Made by a program: the position numbers and the translations under genes
DNA from: Thermomucor indicae-seudaticae
Lineage: Eukaryota > Mucoromycota > Mucoromycetes > Mucorales > Lichtheimiaceae
NCBI GenBank assembly: GCA_000787465.1
Contig: JSYX01000147.1
Coordinates: forward strand, 1-52,545
Length of the DNA stretch: 52,545 bases
Direction of reading: 5' to 3'
The notes under the pieces: generated by a model
What the model was told of the DNA's origin: nothing
The model's database searches: none
Seen by the model: the letters and a program-made list of their open reading frames with translations, nothing else
In this document: positions 38,801-48,681 of the stretch, in pieces
Layout of the letters: every line of letters starts with the position of its first letter
Numbering within the stretch: position 1 is the stretch's first letter

Positions 38801-39387
38801 GCAATCGGGATCTCGCAAGAGATAAACCGAAAACAAAATGTCGGTGATCGTACATATTAAAGATTCTGAAAGCATAAAGGAACGATCGTCTGACTGTTGC
38901 TGCTGTAATGACCATCGACGTAAGGTCGTCATGACACGATGCCGGTCAAATGCGTCCAGGGTATTGAAAAAGCTCTCGACATTTTCCGGTGAAAATAGTT
39001 TGGTGTATCTAACGAACAGTGTGAGTTGCGCAAATGTCAAGAAGAAGACAGGGGGTACCTTTTTCGTAAAAGGGGTTTCGATTTGTGGTATCGGCGTAAG
39101 CAGTGGACACACGTATTCAGTTGCTTCGTCAGCTTTTCTTTGTAAAGAGAAATGTGCTGGTGATCCGGGAGTGAAAATAGCCAGAGCGATTCTCGCGCCA
39201 GGGGCAACTCAAGGTCCGAGCACCACCAGTGATCAGAAGCGGCCGAAGACAAAAGGAAAGATAGGAGTTCATTGTAGAATCGAGTCTCCAAATCGTTGTC
39301 CAGAGGTCGTGATTCCTTTTGTTCAAGCAACGTCAAGAGCTTCCCGAGACGACTGTTCTGGCCATGCTCAGGACCGGGTCGACTCAT
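32881..39387 (-). CDS. SEN1: SEN1/senataxin RNA-DNA helicase
   Basis: Large superfamily-1B helicase that unwinds R-loops and terminates RNA polymerase II on noncoding transcripts. Eleven exons (39387-39059, 39008-35229, 35164-34952, 34891-34878, 34825-34070, 34011-33897, 33853-33580, 33522-33406, 33343-33283, 33214-33054, 32964-32881) give about 1967 residues. The N-terminal SEN1 domain includes DHWWCSDL and CVHCLRRYH; a low-complexity acidic and basic linker (SGSSSSEESSEESDDG) follows; then the helicase: SLTTVQREYTALKGLEHY, Walker A GPPGTGKTKT from residue 1441, VIVDEAAQ, DPNQLPPT, SIQYRMHP, GIITPYKQQ, NTVDGFQGQEKD and NVGLTRAKRSMFVLGN. One exon is only 14 bases and sits inside Walker A. The last exon is uncertain because three frames give short tails. 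The start could be 51 bases further upstream (39438). Confidence 0.92.
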
Positions 39388-39939
39388 TACACAAAGATCG
39401 CGGAATCTTTTTTTGGTTGGGAAACAAAAAAATTCCAAAGTTGCGCTTTGACTTCAATTCGCGGAACACCAACCGCCATGTTTTCGGCAAGCTCGCAAGC
39501 AAATTAGTACCTGGCTTTTAACGTTTTATTTTCCATATCGTTCGTGGTTATATCTTTGAAAGAGTGCCCTGGCATCTTTGTGGGACTGGAAGCACTCTTT
39601 AACGCTGACGCAAGCATATGGCAAACGACAATACTCGATCGACATGCTGTTTGACGTATCTTACTAAAGTCGATGCCTGAATAGAGAAAAGCAAAGCGAA
39701 CTCACGATGGAATAATGGTGTGGGATGTATTTGCAGCACCCGTTTTCACATTCATCAAGGGGAATCTTCTGACTCCATGTATGAGAGAGATGATTCCCTG
39801 GAAGCGACAGGGTGATTATCCTCGTTTCAATGTTGATCCTGGGCCAAATAGCCATACTTTTTGTTATACCATAAACCATCGTGAAATATGTACTTAAAGG
39901 TACGCGATCGATGAATGGTCATCAATAATCACACAAGTT
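39388..39939. other. intergenic, no gene seen
   Basis: 552 bases between the SEN1 start and the YVH1-type gene stop, both minus strand. Short open frames (for example plus 39715-39897) have no recognisable content. Likely the SEN1 promoter. Confidence 0.5.
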
Positions 39940-40398
39940 CTACCTTGATAAAATCTTTATTTCATCGACTTGTTTACGATGTAGCATGAAGGCCGGAGTG
40001 ATCCAGCGTCCACAAGAACACTGAGCACCAGCCCAATTGTACTGACCGAGCTTGGCCATACAGTTGGGGCAATCCACTCGGCCTTCGACTAAGCCTTCGT
40101 CAAGTCCAACGATCCAGTCCATGGGCTCAATGAAATAGGACGAGCATTGCTTGTTGGTGGCCGCAATAGCTGCCAACAGGGGATTCAGTCGTTGATTGGG
40201 GACAAATGGCTGCTGCTTTGCAGACGCTGGTGCTGCTGTCACGTTCAATTCTGCATTGCGTTTTGTATACTCAAATGCTTGTTGTCCTGGCCCTGGTTCA
40301 TGATCAAGAATGTTATTCGAGTCTACCAAGGCTCGACGGCACTTTTTACACCGCAATTGCAAAAATGGCGTCTTTTGTTGTTCTGGTTCACTCGCCAT
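39940..40398 (-). CDS. free-standing YVH1/DUSP12 zinc-binding domain protein
   Basis: Single-exon gene of 152 residues. Nearly its whole length equals the C-terminal zinc-binding domain of Yvh1/DUSP12: FLQLRCKKCRRALV near the N-terminus, SSYFIEPMDWI in the middle, then CPNCMAKLGQYNWAGAQCSCGRWITPAFMLHRKQVDEI. The Cys pairs that bind two zincs are intact (CKKC, CPNC, CSC). In yeast the zinc domain alone supports Yvh1's role in 60S ribosome maturation (release of Mrt4), so this protein may act there. No dual-specificity phosphatase domain (HCxxGxxR loop) is fused or found upstream: the ATG is preceded by stops and the next 980 bases hold no phosphatase motif. Acts presumably in nucleus/cytosol. 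Confidence 0.85.
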   Translation of the reverse strand: MASEPEQQKTPFLQLRCKKCRRALVDSNNILDHEPGPGQQAFEYTKRNAELNVTAAPASAKQQPFVPNQRLNPLLAAIAATNKQCSSYFIEPMDWIVGLDEGLVEGRVDCPNCMAKLGQYNWAGAQCSCGRWITPAFMLHRKQVDEIKILSR

Positions 40399-41380
40399 AC
40401 CTAAAGTACAGCTTAGCGTGTACCCTCAAAAAATAGAAGTCAAAGCTACATTGAATCACCTTGATGCTCTTCTGCCATGGCAGTTGCTGCAAAGAACAAA
40501 AATTCTGCGAAAAAGTTGTTCGGATCGGCGCAGCTCCGCAAATCAAAGGACCAGATGACGCGGTAAACTCATCAGAGTTTGCAGATATGAGCACTTGTAA
40601 TGCTCATTTCATTGACGAGATACAGAGCTTTTAAGTCCTGAAATTTGCGCCTAAATTTGATTTGACTTAGCCCAGACAGTTTTTAGGTGCCTAGATCTGC
40701 TTGAAAGTGCATTCTAATGCTCAAATCCAAACGCTTCAGCGGGCTCGTCAGTTCCGTGGGTCTCAGGCACAAAGCTATAATTGCTCCTGTTCGCTTGAAA
40801 TCAGCCATGACCAAGCAGAAGTTGGTATGTAGCCTTGCATACCAATTCGAGACTCTTTGCACAGTCACGACTAGCTCTCATAATAAACTTTCCAAGTGTG
40901 GCACTGATGTTGTATTGGAATGCGTAACAATTCTGCCGGCCTAGCGCCGAGAGAAGCCGATCTTATTTAATCTGTCAGTGGGACCTATCCAAAGGTGATC
41001 GCGCCAAACTCGTCGATCACACTGATAACTATATTATTCCAACCATATGAATTCGAAAGACTAGATGGCGAACGACATTAGCAAAGCATAGACATTTTCA
41101 CCACGTCAGGAATATCCTAACGTTCTTTCATTGGCGTAACGATCTTTTGTCTTGTCTGTTACATTACCCAGTTCAAAGAGCTTTAACTGTTGCAACATCA
41201 TGGCGAGCTGCAAGTTCCTTTCGCACAGTTTGATTCGCACTGAGTCCAAAGTTTCATTGCGCGGTCTGCAACCCGAAATTTTTCCTTGTCCTTGTCTCAG
41301 AAGCAGAGACACCAGACAGACAGGGAAAAATACGCTTTTTCTATTGGGGGACAACTCTTCTGTTTTAATCTTTGCTCCTC
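40399..41380. other. divergent intergenic region, no gene seen
   Basis: About 980 bases between the YVH1-type gene (minus) and NOT2 (plus). Open frames at 40717-40944 (plus) and 41106-41354 (minus) show nothing recognisable. No tRNA seen. Confidence 0.45.
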
Positions 41381-43052
41381 ATGTTCCGTCCTAATACCGG
41401 CATTGATTTGAATGACTTTCCTGCACTTGGCACACCGGCGGCATCCAATAGCCGTGCGACGCCAACCGTTCCACCACAAACACCTTCATCTTTATTACCG
41501 TCGAATCGATTCGCGAATTATCCATCCACACCGTCAAACTCGAATCACCTGCAGGATGCCTTGTTAGGCAGCGGTGCTGTGTCCGACTTTCCGAGCTCAT
41601 CACCGTATCAACCTGTTGCTGCTTATGGAGGAGCGGCGAGTGATCATGCATTAGCAGCTGCTGTTGCTGCTCGGGGAGGAGGAGGAGGTCCCAGGACATA
41701 CTCCATGGACGAATTTCCAGCCCTAAGAAGTTCGACTGCTGCTGCTGCTGCCGGTGTTCCATTCGGTAACGAAATGGCTAATGTCAACGCCATGAACTCA
41801 AAACCTGAACCTTGGGATTATTATTACGCAGGAGCACGGGACGCCATGCCAGAGAGTCTTAACGGCAAGTAATAATAATGCTCGTTCCAATCACTCTATT
41901 TGCTTATACATTGGTACCAGGGACGACAAAGCAATATGGTGCAGGAAACGTAAAGAATGACGTTTTATCTTCATCGCAATGGGTGAGTTTTCTTTATTCT
42001 TTTTGATCTCTTGCCGACAACAATCTAACTGATGACGCACGCACATAAAGCTTCAATCACGCGCTGAACCATCAACATCACATCTTGCGTCGTCGCGAAA
42101 AGCAGTTGGAAGTAGAGATCCGGATGGAACGCCCAAAACTGCAAACAACAACAATAATAATAATAATGACGCGAAATCCGCGGACACTTACGGACTGTTG
42201 GGTCTCTTGGGCGTAATACGGATGACGGATCCTGATCGAAGCATGTTGGCGCTGGGCAGCGATCTGACGACGTTAGGACTGGATCTGAATACAGCAGAGT
42301 AAGGGCGCGTTCTGCAACATAAGAAGAACGACTTGGACTGATCTTTATCTTTTTGTAGTTCCATATATTCGACATTCATTTCACCATGGTCAGATACTCA
42401 GACACCTCCTGGGTTGAATGTAGAGCCGGGATATTATCTCCCGCCATGTTATCGAACTGTGCAGGCAACGCCACCAGCACATCAGCGCATGCGAACGTTC
42501 TCTGACGAGATATTATTTTATGTCTTTTACTCGATGCCAAAAGACATTGCTCAGGAGGCCGCTGCCCAGGAACTGTAAGTCCTCTTTCATCACAGATGCC
42601 AAAGAGTGGAATAATGAATGGTTGATCATAATAGATATGCACGAAACTGGAGGTACCATAAAGAACTGGGGATGTGGCTTACAAAGGAAGCGGATGAAAA
42701 TGGTCGACCAGTACAAGGATTCCGGAGGACATCGCCGAGTCCTTTGGATCGAGGCGTTTATGTCATCTTTGATCCGACTTCATGGCAGAAAGTGAAGAGG
42801 GAATGGACACTGTCATGGGATGCATTGGAAGATCGGCAAGCACAACAGCCATTACCGCAACAAGCAGCACAACAGCAGCAACCGCCAGCTTCCTCTTCTT
42901 CTTCTTCATCACAACCCCCTCGACCACCGCAACAACAACAACAACAACAACAACAACAGTCTTCTTCTTCTCAGCAACAACCAGGAATGAACCTGGCAAA
43001 TCCTCCAACTGGTATCTCCCCTGGACTTGCCAGTAGAGGTGTGATGATATAG
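41381..43052 (+). CDS. NOT2: CCR4-NOT complex subunit Not2 (CNOT2)
   Basis: Scaffold subunit of the CCR4-NOT deadenylase; its NOT box binds Not1 and Not3/5. Five exons (41381-41864, 41921-41982, 42051-42298, 42359-42574, 42635-43052) give about 475 residues. The N-terminal half is Ser/Pro/Ala-rich with two DFPAL motifs (NDFPALG, DEFPALRS) typical of CNOT2. The block YGLLGLLGVIRMTDPDRSMLALGSDLTTLGLDL precedes the NOT2/3/5 domain: PWSD, EILFYVFYSMPKDIAQEAAAQELYARNW, RYHKELGMWLT, GVYVIFDPTSWQKV. The tail is a Gln-rich run (CAA microsatellite) of low complexity. Intron 1 uses a GC donor. The ATG at 41381 is the first usable start; an upstream exon cannot be excluded. Confidence 0.92.
42930..42959 (+). 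repeat. CAA microsatellite encoding a Gln run in NOT2
   Basis: Uninterrupted CAA triplets inside the last NOT2 exon, giving a poly-glutamine stretch. An AAT/AAC run near 42135-42168 in exon 3 likewise encodes poly-asparagine. Confidence 0.9.
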
Positions 43053-43327
43053 AATAATAATAACTGCAGTAAAAAAACGAAAAAGAGATTATTAATAATC
43101 GATTCAAATTGAGAAGAAAGAAGGGCCCTTATTCTCTTTTCGTACTGGGCTACAATGGCTTGTTAAATCTAGGGGCAGGTTGATAAGAGTACTTCAGCGT
43201 TTTTAATTCTTCGACGGAGTCAAAGAAGTGTCTGAGTCCAAAGTTCGCACAGCAACCAAGGCAGGCCCATAGCGAACGAAAAGTCACGTTTTTTTGTTTA
43301 AATCTCTCTGTCTGTTCTTTTTTTGTT

Positions 43328-43898
43328 ATGGCAACCCACAGTGTATTTCTGTTCAGGCATATTCAGACGAATCAAGTTATTGTCAGCACGCGGCAATTCG
43401 CAAAGGTTAGTGCTAATGACTGTAGACCCAATTGTGTGTTCATGTCGTGACCTGATGGAATAATACGTCAAGAACAATGCGTTACGCCAACTGGATTATG
43501 CAGTTCGTCCGGTACGATTGCGAAAAGACTTGTGGCGACCTATGGTGGCCTTGATCGGGTTCAAAACGGTTCAGTCTGCACAAGCAGTATCGGATGCGCT
43601 CTTGCTACGTTCCAAAGCACGCCGACTCGAGCTTCAGACGTCAGCTGAGCACTTGTCCAAGCCAAAACGGGTACGACGAGAGCTCGAGAAGGACATGTTG
43701 GAACAGTCGATTATTTCGTTGCGTGAAGCTGTTGAGGCCGTGGCACCAAAGTATTTCAAGGATGATGCAGATAAACTGTCTGCCTTGTGGGAGCAGGCTC
43801 GGTTTATGGATTTAGGAGGCAAAGAATGGCCTGCCTTCGTAGAACATGGATTATTGACGCTCAAGAACAACCGTCTCGTCCCAGCCGACTCATCCTAA
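43328..43898 (+). CDS. MHR1: mitochondrial ribosomal protein mL67 (MHR1)
   Basis: Large-subunit mitoribosomal protein; in yeast Mhr1 also promotes mtDNA recombination. Two exons (43328-43405, 43473-43898) give about 167 residues. The N-terminus shows the family pattern: a phenylalanine-rich start (VFLFRHIQTNQVIVSTRQFAK), then after the intron NALRQLDYAVRPVRLRKDLWRPMVALIGF, matching the TNQV...LRKDLW-P signature. The C-terminal part is helical and charged (LEKDMLEQSIISLREAVEAV) and carries a WEQARFMDLGG motif. The exon junction falls after FAK. Mitochondrial targeting is expected but no separate presequence is obvious beyond the basic N-terminus. It lies about 275 bases after NOT2. Confidence 0.75.
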
Positions 43899-44131
43899 TC
43901 CACCCGCCGCCGTTTCGTCTTTACCTGTATAATAAACCATTTCTTGTAATTTGCTTTTTCATGACAAGTCTCGTTATCATTAAAGCTGTTGGCTTGCGGT
44001 ATATTAGATGGTCGTTTGAGTTTTGCATAAATATCTTTTTTTTTTCTGGCCCAAAAGTACTGTTATCATCTTCTGTGGGAGAGAAAGACAGGAACCCCGA
44101 CGGTTGCTTTAAGCTGGTACTGTAAACAGCA

Positions 44132-44770
44132 ATGTCGAACAACAATAAATCAACAGGCACCGCACGTGAATACGTGGAGTCCATTGTTCAGGACCAGAAT
44201 GTAGAAGAACTTTTAGCAAAGCAGCAACCTCGCTATGATCCACAGAAACATCAACAACAGCCAGCATTGGATTCTTTTTCGGCCTCCAAGCAATCACAAG
44301 AAGAAGAACAATCATCGGAATCCACAAAGTACAATATTCACCGACCCACAATCAATCCAATACCATCGAACAATGACGACGCCAAGAACAACGACAAACA
44401 ACATACGAATGTCGTTTGGGCGGTGCGTGATTTTCTAGACCAGAAGCGTGAAATCCATGAAACGGCACTGGACAATTGCGCAGATCTTCACGCTGATCTC
44501 TTGAGCTGCTTTAAACACGGTAGTTGGTGGGATAAGGCGAAAATGTGCGAAGACCAGAAACAAAAGTTTTGGAACTGTTATAAGAAACAAAAGGTAACCA
44601 TAGTAATTCGTTCCCTCTGTGTGTGTGTGGATAGGGAAAATTCACGTCTATTTTTCAAGGAATTCCTGAAAGCCAACAATTACAAAGGACCGGTTAGCAC
44701 ACCAGAACAAGATGCTCATGTGTTGCAACAAGCCATTCTGCTTTCCAGCGAAGAGAACACTTCGGTATAA
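44132..44770 (+). CDS. twin Cx9C (CHCH-type) protein
   Basis: About 190 residues from exons 44132-44593 and 44660-44770. The second half contains two Cx9C motifs, CADLHADLLSC and CEDQKQKFWNC, separated by 12 residues, the pattern of CHCH proteins imported by the Mia40 route into the mitochondrial intermembrane space. The linker is rich in Trp/Lys (GSWWDKAKM). The first 100 residues are polar and Asn/Gln-rich with no presequence, which suits that route. I cannot name the orthologue; cytochrome-oxidase assembly factors are one option. The 66-base intron is a multiple of three with no stop, so retention would insert 22 residues, two of them Cys, next to the second motif. Confidence 0.65.
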   Translation: MSNNNKSTGTAREYVESIVQDQNVEELLAKQQPRYDPQKHQQQPALDSFSASKQSQEEEQSSESTKYNIHRPTINPIPSNNDDAKNNDKQHTNVVWAVRDFLDQKREIHETALDNCADLHADLLSCFKHGSWWDKAKMCEDQKQKFWNCYKKQKVTIVIRSLCVCVDRENSRLFFKEFLKANNYKGPVSTPEQDAHVLQQAILLSSEENTSV

Positions 44771-45100
44771 GCTATGTATGTGTATGTATATTACTATAAC
44801 TTTTGTACAGTATTTTTTCCCCGCATTTGTTGCTATCCCCTTTTCAATAGATAGAGAGCATTCGTCAGTCAGTATGAGCTACATCATAATAAATGCACCG
44901 AATATGGCGCGTAGATGTCGATACGTAAAGTTGGAGTGATCTCTTGAGCTTGTTGACTTTCGATCGAGGAACAAATTCTTATTATTGTTGACTTTGCAAC
45001 CGGGAATGCCATTATTATCGTTATTATATAAAGGCCTCATTCCTCACTCGCATCCCTCGTCGTACCTTTTTTCCTCTTCTTTATTCTCCCCACGCGTAAC
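44771..45100. other. intergenic region with chitin deacetylase promoter
   Basis: 330 bases between the Cx9C gene and the chitin deacetylase start. It contains a TATA box and a pyrimidine-rich leader (about 45064-45095) just before the ATG, a common fungal promoter layout. Confidence 0.5.
45025..45033 (+). promoter_or_regulatory. TATA box of the chitin deacetylase gene
   Basis: TATATAAAG lies about 70 bases upstream of the ATG, followed by a CT-rich tract. A textbook match in a plausible position; not tested. Confidence 0.5.
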
Positions 45101-46831
45101 ATGCGATACAGTTTGCTAGCGCGTGGTACAATTGTAGCCATTTCCATGGCGCTGGTCGCCGTGGCTAGTCCCTTGCAAACATCTGAATCCGACTTGTCTG
45201 CTGCTGGTGCCGTCGATGATGGTTCTCTTATGGTATCCGATCCGTCCGTCCGATCATCCAAGTCCCTGTGGGCAGAGGATGGTGAATATTGTTCTTATGA
45301 TGATGATGACGACGACGACGATGATGATGATGACGATGATGACGACGACGACTGCATTCCTCGACCCAAAGAAAGTGAAGAACCTATGCCAACCGATGAT
45401 GATGATGATTCTTTCACTCCAACTCATACTACTACCATTGGACCTATGCCAACCGACGATGATGAAGGTGGATGGTATTATTCTTTCACGACGACAACGA
45501 CTCACATACCTACGTACGGTGATAACGATGAAGAACCGTCTGCCAGTGAAACAAGAACTGGTGAAGGTAGACCCGAGGCTACTGGTACGCCTTCGCGCGA
45601 CATTCTGCCGATGCACTCGCCCGACTTTTTGCCTGAGTTCGATTCTTCACCAAAGGTAACAGAGCTGGAGCCTCCTCCGACGGGACCCCTAGACTATGGC
45701 GAGATAAGCTTCAACATTGACGACTACCCGGAAACCTGGAAAACCCCACCCACGGACCACCCGGAGATTGAGGCTGCGGTTGCGGCTATTGACTGGGACC
45801 ATGTACCAGCAGCACCAATCCGAGAACAGGACAAGGTCACGGGTGACTTGGTCATGAAGGACTACGATGTGGGTGACGATACCGACTGCTGGTGGTCCGC
45901 CACAGGCTGTATGCAACCCAAGGCAGACTATCTTCCTGAAGATGTCTACGTTTGCGACAACCCTGGTGAATGGGGCCTCGTAAGTTATTACTATTACATA
46001 TTACCTTTATTATTGATACTTATATACCATTATTATGCAATTATTTTAATTAATAGACGTTCGATGATGGACCCTTCAATCCTCGTAAAAAAGTGGTGGA
46101 GGAACACGGTCAAGATGAATATGCCGAGCCTCGCTTGTATGATTTCCTTGCCGAACATGACCAGAAAGCCACTCTCTTTTGTAAGTTTCTTTTCCCAAAA
46201 GGAACCTTTTTCGGAATATTGATCGATTTTATGACAGATGTTGGTTCCAATGTGGTCACTTATCCCGCAGCCGCGATGCGTGCCCGCGAATCAGGCCATC
46301 ACATTTGCTTGCACGGCTGGTCCCACGTTGCCATGACCACTTTGACCAATGAACAAGTCGTTGCGGAACTCTACTGGGCCTTGCGTGCTGTCAAGGAAGC
46401 CACGGGTGTTACTTCTCGCTGCTGGCGCCGTAAGTAATGAATTATTCCCCCCATATCCCCTTTTTTTGGTAATAACCATTTTATCAGCACCCTTTGGCGA
46501 TGTGGATGACCGTGTTCGGGCCATTGCTCATCAACTCGGTTTGCGTACTGTGATCTGGGACCGCGACTCACAAGACTGGAAGCTACCTGCGACGAACAAC
46601 AAGGGCCAAATAACTCCAGAAGTTGTGGATGGCTACTTCGCCGAATGGATCGAACAAGGTCTCCAAGGCAATGAGTCATATGGTCACATTGGTCTGGAGC
46701 ATGAGTTGAACGAAGCAACCATCGACATGGCCGAGAAATGGTTACCAAAGCTCAAGGAAGCGTATAAAGTGAAGCCAGTCCATGAATGTACAGCCATTGG
46801 CAACGTTTACTGGGAACAAGAAGACTCTTAA
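45101..46831 (+). CDS. CDA: secreted chitin deacetylase (CE4 family)
   Basis: Carbohydrate esterase that removes acetyl groups from nascent chitin to make chitosan, a main wall polymer of Mucorales. Four exons (45101-45979, 46057-46180, 46238-46429, 46488-46831) give about 512 residues. A signal peptide (MRYSLLARGTIVAISMALVAVAS) leads into an unusual acidic Asp/Thr/Pro-rich segment of about 150 residues with an 18-Asp run. The NodB-type catalytic domain holds motif 1 TFDDGP (residues 294-299), motif 2 HGWSH (His 360, His 364, metal ligands), motif 3 RPPFGD (398-403), motif 4 WDRDSQDW and motif 5 IGLEHEL. CDCW-like DCWWSATGC before the domain may form a disulfide. No GPI attachment tail is seen: the protein ends WEQEDS. 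All three introns close in frame. Confidence 0.9.
45298..45352 (+). repeat. GAT/GAC microsatellite encoding 18 aspartates
   Basis: Mixed GAT and GAC triplets run without interruption within the chitin deacetylase gene. The mixture of both Asp codons suggests selection for the acidic run rather than fresh slippage alone. Confidence 0.9.
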
Positions 46832-46943
46832 TCATCAACCTTCTCTTTTGATCAAAATCCTCCCTCTCTCTCTCTAGTTTTAACTGCTAGTACCACTAAC
46901 AAATAAATCGAAATAGTATATTTACAAGCAATATGTCTACTAT

Positions 46944-48502
46944 TTACAGATGGCTCAGTTGTGTCGCAGCAAAGGGATCTTTTCCCCAGCCGTCTAAAAG
47001 AAGGTTTTGTTGAATCAGAATAGTTCCGAGTCGCTCCTCTACTTGGTCTGGGTCAATTTCATATTGACGAAGCATGGCAGCGGTGCTTTCCTCATCTTGA
47101 GTTGTGTTATTCATCGTTTGAAGGGTATCAGGCAAAGGCGGTAAATCATTGAATACCTGTAATAGGATAAATTCGATGTAATATACACGGAAAGCAAACA
47201 AGATGAAAAACTTGCCTTCCTTGCCAACTTATAGTCAAAGTATTCCTTTGGCGTGTGTCTTGGATCCAAATGTTGCAAAATGTTCTCAATGCAGCCATGT
47301 TTTCGTACAAGTGCCAAGGCTCGAATGGGACCCACGCCATGGATTGTCTCTGAGAAATCAGTCCCGCAAAGAATGCAGAGGTCTATGAATGCTTCCCGGG
47401 TCAGTTCCAGTCTGGTTCTTGCCACCAGCGGGTCGATTTTCATGATGGGTCTGTTCCGGGCAAAGAAATAGCGCAAGATGGGCGCGTCACCAAACACTAA
47501 CGTATCCATGTCTTGTCCGGTAGATGATCAGTTCACTAGCACCCTTATCCTCATTCGGCAGCATACCTTCTGTCACAATTGCGTCCGAATAACCTTCGCG
47601 AGCAAGTCGAGCACACATGGCTTCAGCTTCATGATTTTCGCAGGTCAAACAAAGGAAGCCCAACCTGCTCAGGAACGCCTTGCATTCTTCCTTCAGCTCC
47701 TGCGTTACGCGAATAGAACGCTTTTCTATACCAATATCAGCTTCTTATCACCGCTCCCTGACAATAGTAGCAGCAACATACCAAAGGATGCAATCATGCT
47801 CTGGTTTGTGATCTTTAAATCTTTCAAGGCATTCTGTGCGCCCCTGAACCGATCACGGACCAAGTTCGCAAGGACCTGTTGCTCGCGCACAGACAAGGCA
47901 TGTACGGTTCGGGTATATTTGTCCGGATCATTGGCCGCGCGTTCTCGAGCCTGCTGGATCTCCATGGCTATCCTGGACAGTTTATCTTCCAATCGATGCT
48001 CACGTCTCAAGACATTCTCGGCGTCTTCTTCTGCTTTCGGGGCAGTTGTAGCCGCAGTAGCCTGCAGTAGTTCGTCCTCAGTCTCACCCAGTTGAGCCAG
48101 GATCCGTCGCGCAGCGTCGTCCGTCAACAAAATCGATGAGGAAGAAAGGATTTCGGACGTCTCTTGGAGTCGTTCTGTCCGTGCTCGTTCGTATATGAGT
48201 GAATGACCAACCTTGATCCGTCCGCGTTCTCGTCGGGCATGCTCTAACCATTTGGCCGGTAACCGATGGGCGCCGTCAAAGACAAAGATGGGCGTAATAT
48301 GATTGATCTGGCAGAACCTGGCCATCATGTAGAAGCCGTAAATGGCTCGGTGCGGATGGGGCTCGTCGCCGTAGACAAACTTGTTCAGGTGACAACTGGC
48401 ATCAAACGCAATGCGCTGTCCGGCCAATGCACTCGCGCTGATTGTCTGAATGGACTCGGGTGCGTATCGCTGCAGTAGCCTCGTCAGACCATAAACTCCC
48501 AT
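46944..48502 (-). CDS. XPG/FEN1-family structure-specific nuclease
   Basis: Four exons (48502-47782, 47725-47567, 47511-47216, 47156-46944) give about 462 residues. N-region: MGVYGLTRLLQRYAPESI with IAFDASCHLNKF (Asp 34) and IFVFDG (Asp 76). I-region: ENHEAEAMCARLA (Glu 273, Glu 275) and VTEDMDTLVFG (Asp 294, Asp 296), then LCGTDF (Asp 345, variant of LxGCDY) and a helix-hairpin-helix IHGVGPIRALALVRKHG. All the metal-binding acids are present, so it should cut DNA flaps or bubbles. A helical insert of about 120 residues separates N and I regions, longer than in FEN1 and much shorter than in XPG/Rad2. It is not classical FEN1 (no GMQGLAKLI-like start, no PCNA-binding tail seen), and I cannot place it between Exo1-like and other groups. 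Intron 3 needs a GC donor. Confidence 0.78.
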
Positions 48503-48681
48503 TAATTAATCAAGAGAAAATTCTTTCTTTTCTTTTCTTTTGTTTCCCTGGACTTGAGATATATTACAAGAGGAAACGTAGTTGCTGTCTAGAAAATGAC
48601 GACGGGATATGAGAAGTCTAAAGGTATGAGCGGAATAATAGGTTGAGTGAGGATGGAGGGAAAAAAGAAAAAGAAGGATTT

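Noticed and set aside
39715..39897. 60-codon plus-strand frame between SEN1 and the YVH1-type gene
   Set aside because: Short, no family, and balanced by an equally long antisense frame.
42763..43107. Valine-rich minus-strand frame opposite NOT2
   Set aside because: It is the complement of the CAA/TCT repeats in the last NOT2 exon.
47478..48095. 205-codon plus-strand frame opposite the XPG-type nuclease
   Set aside because: The minus strand has all nuclease motifs and consistent introns; this frame crosses them without motif content.
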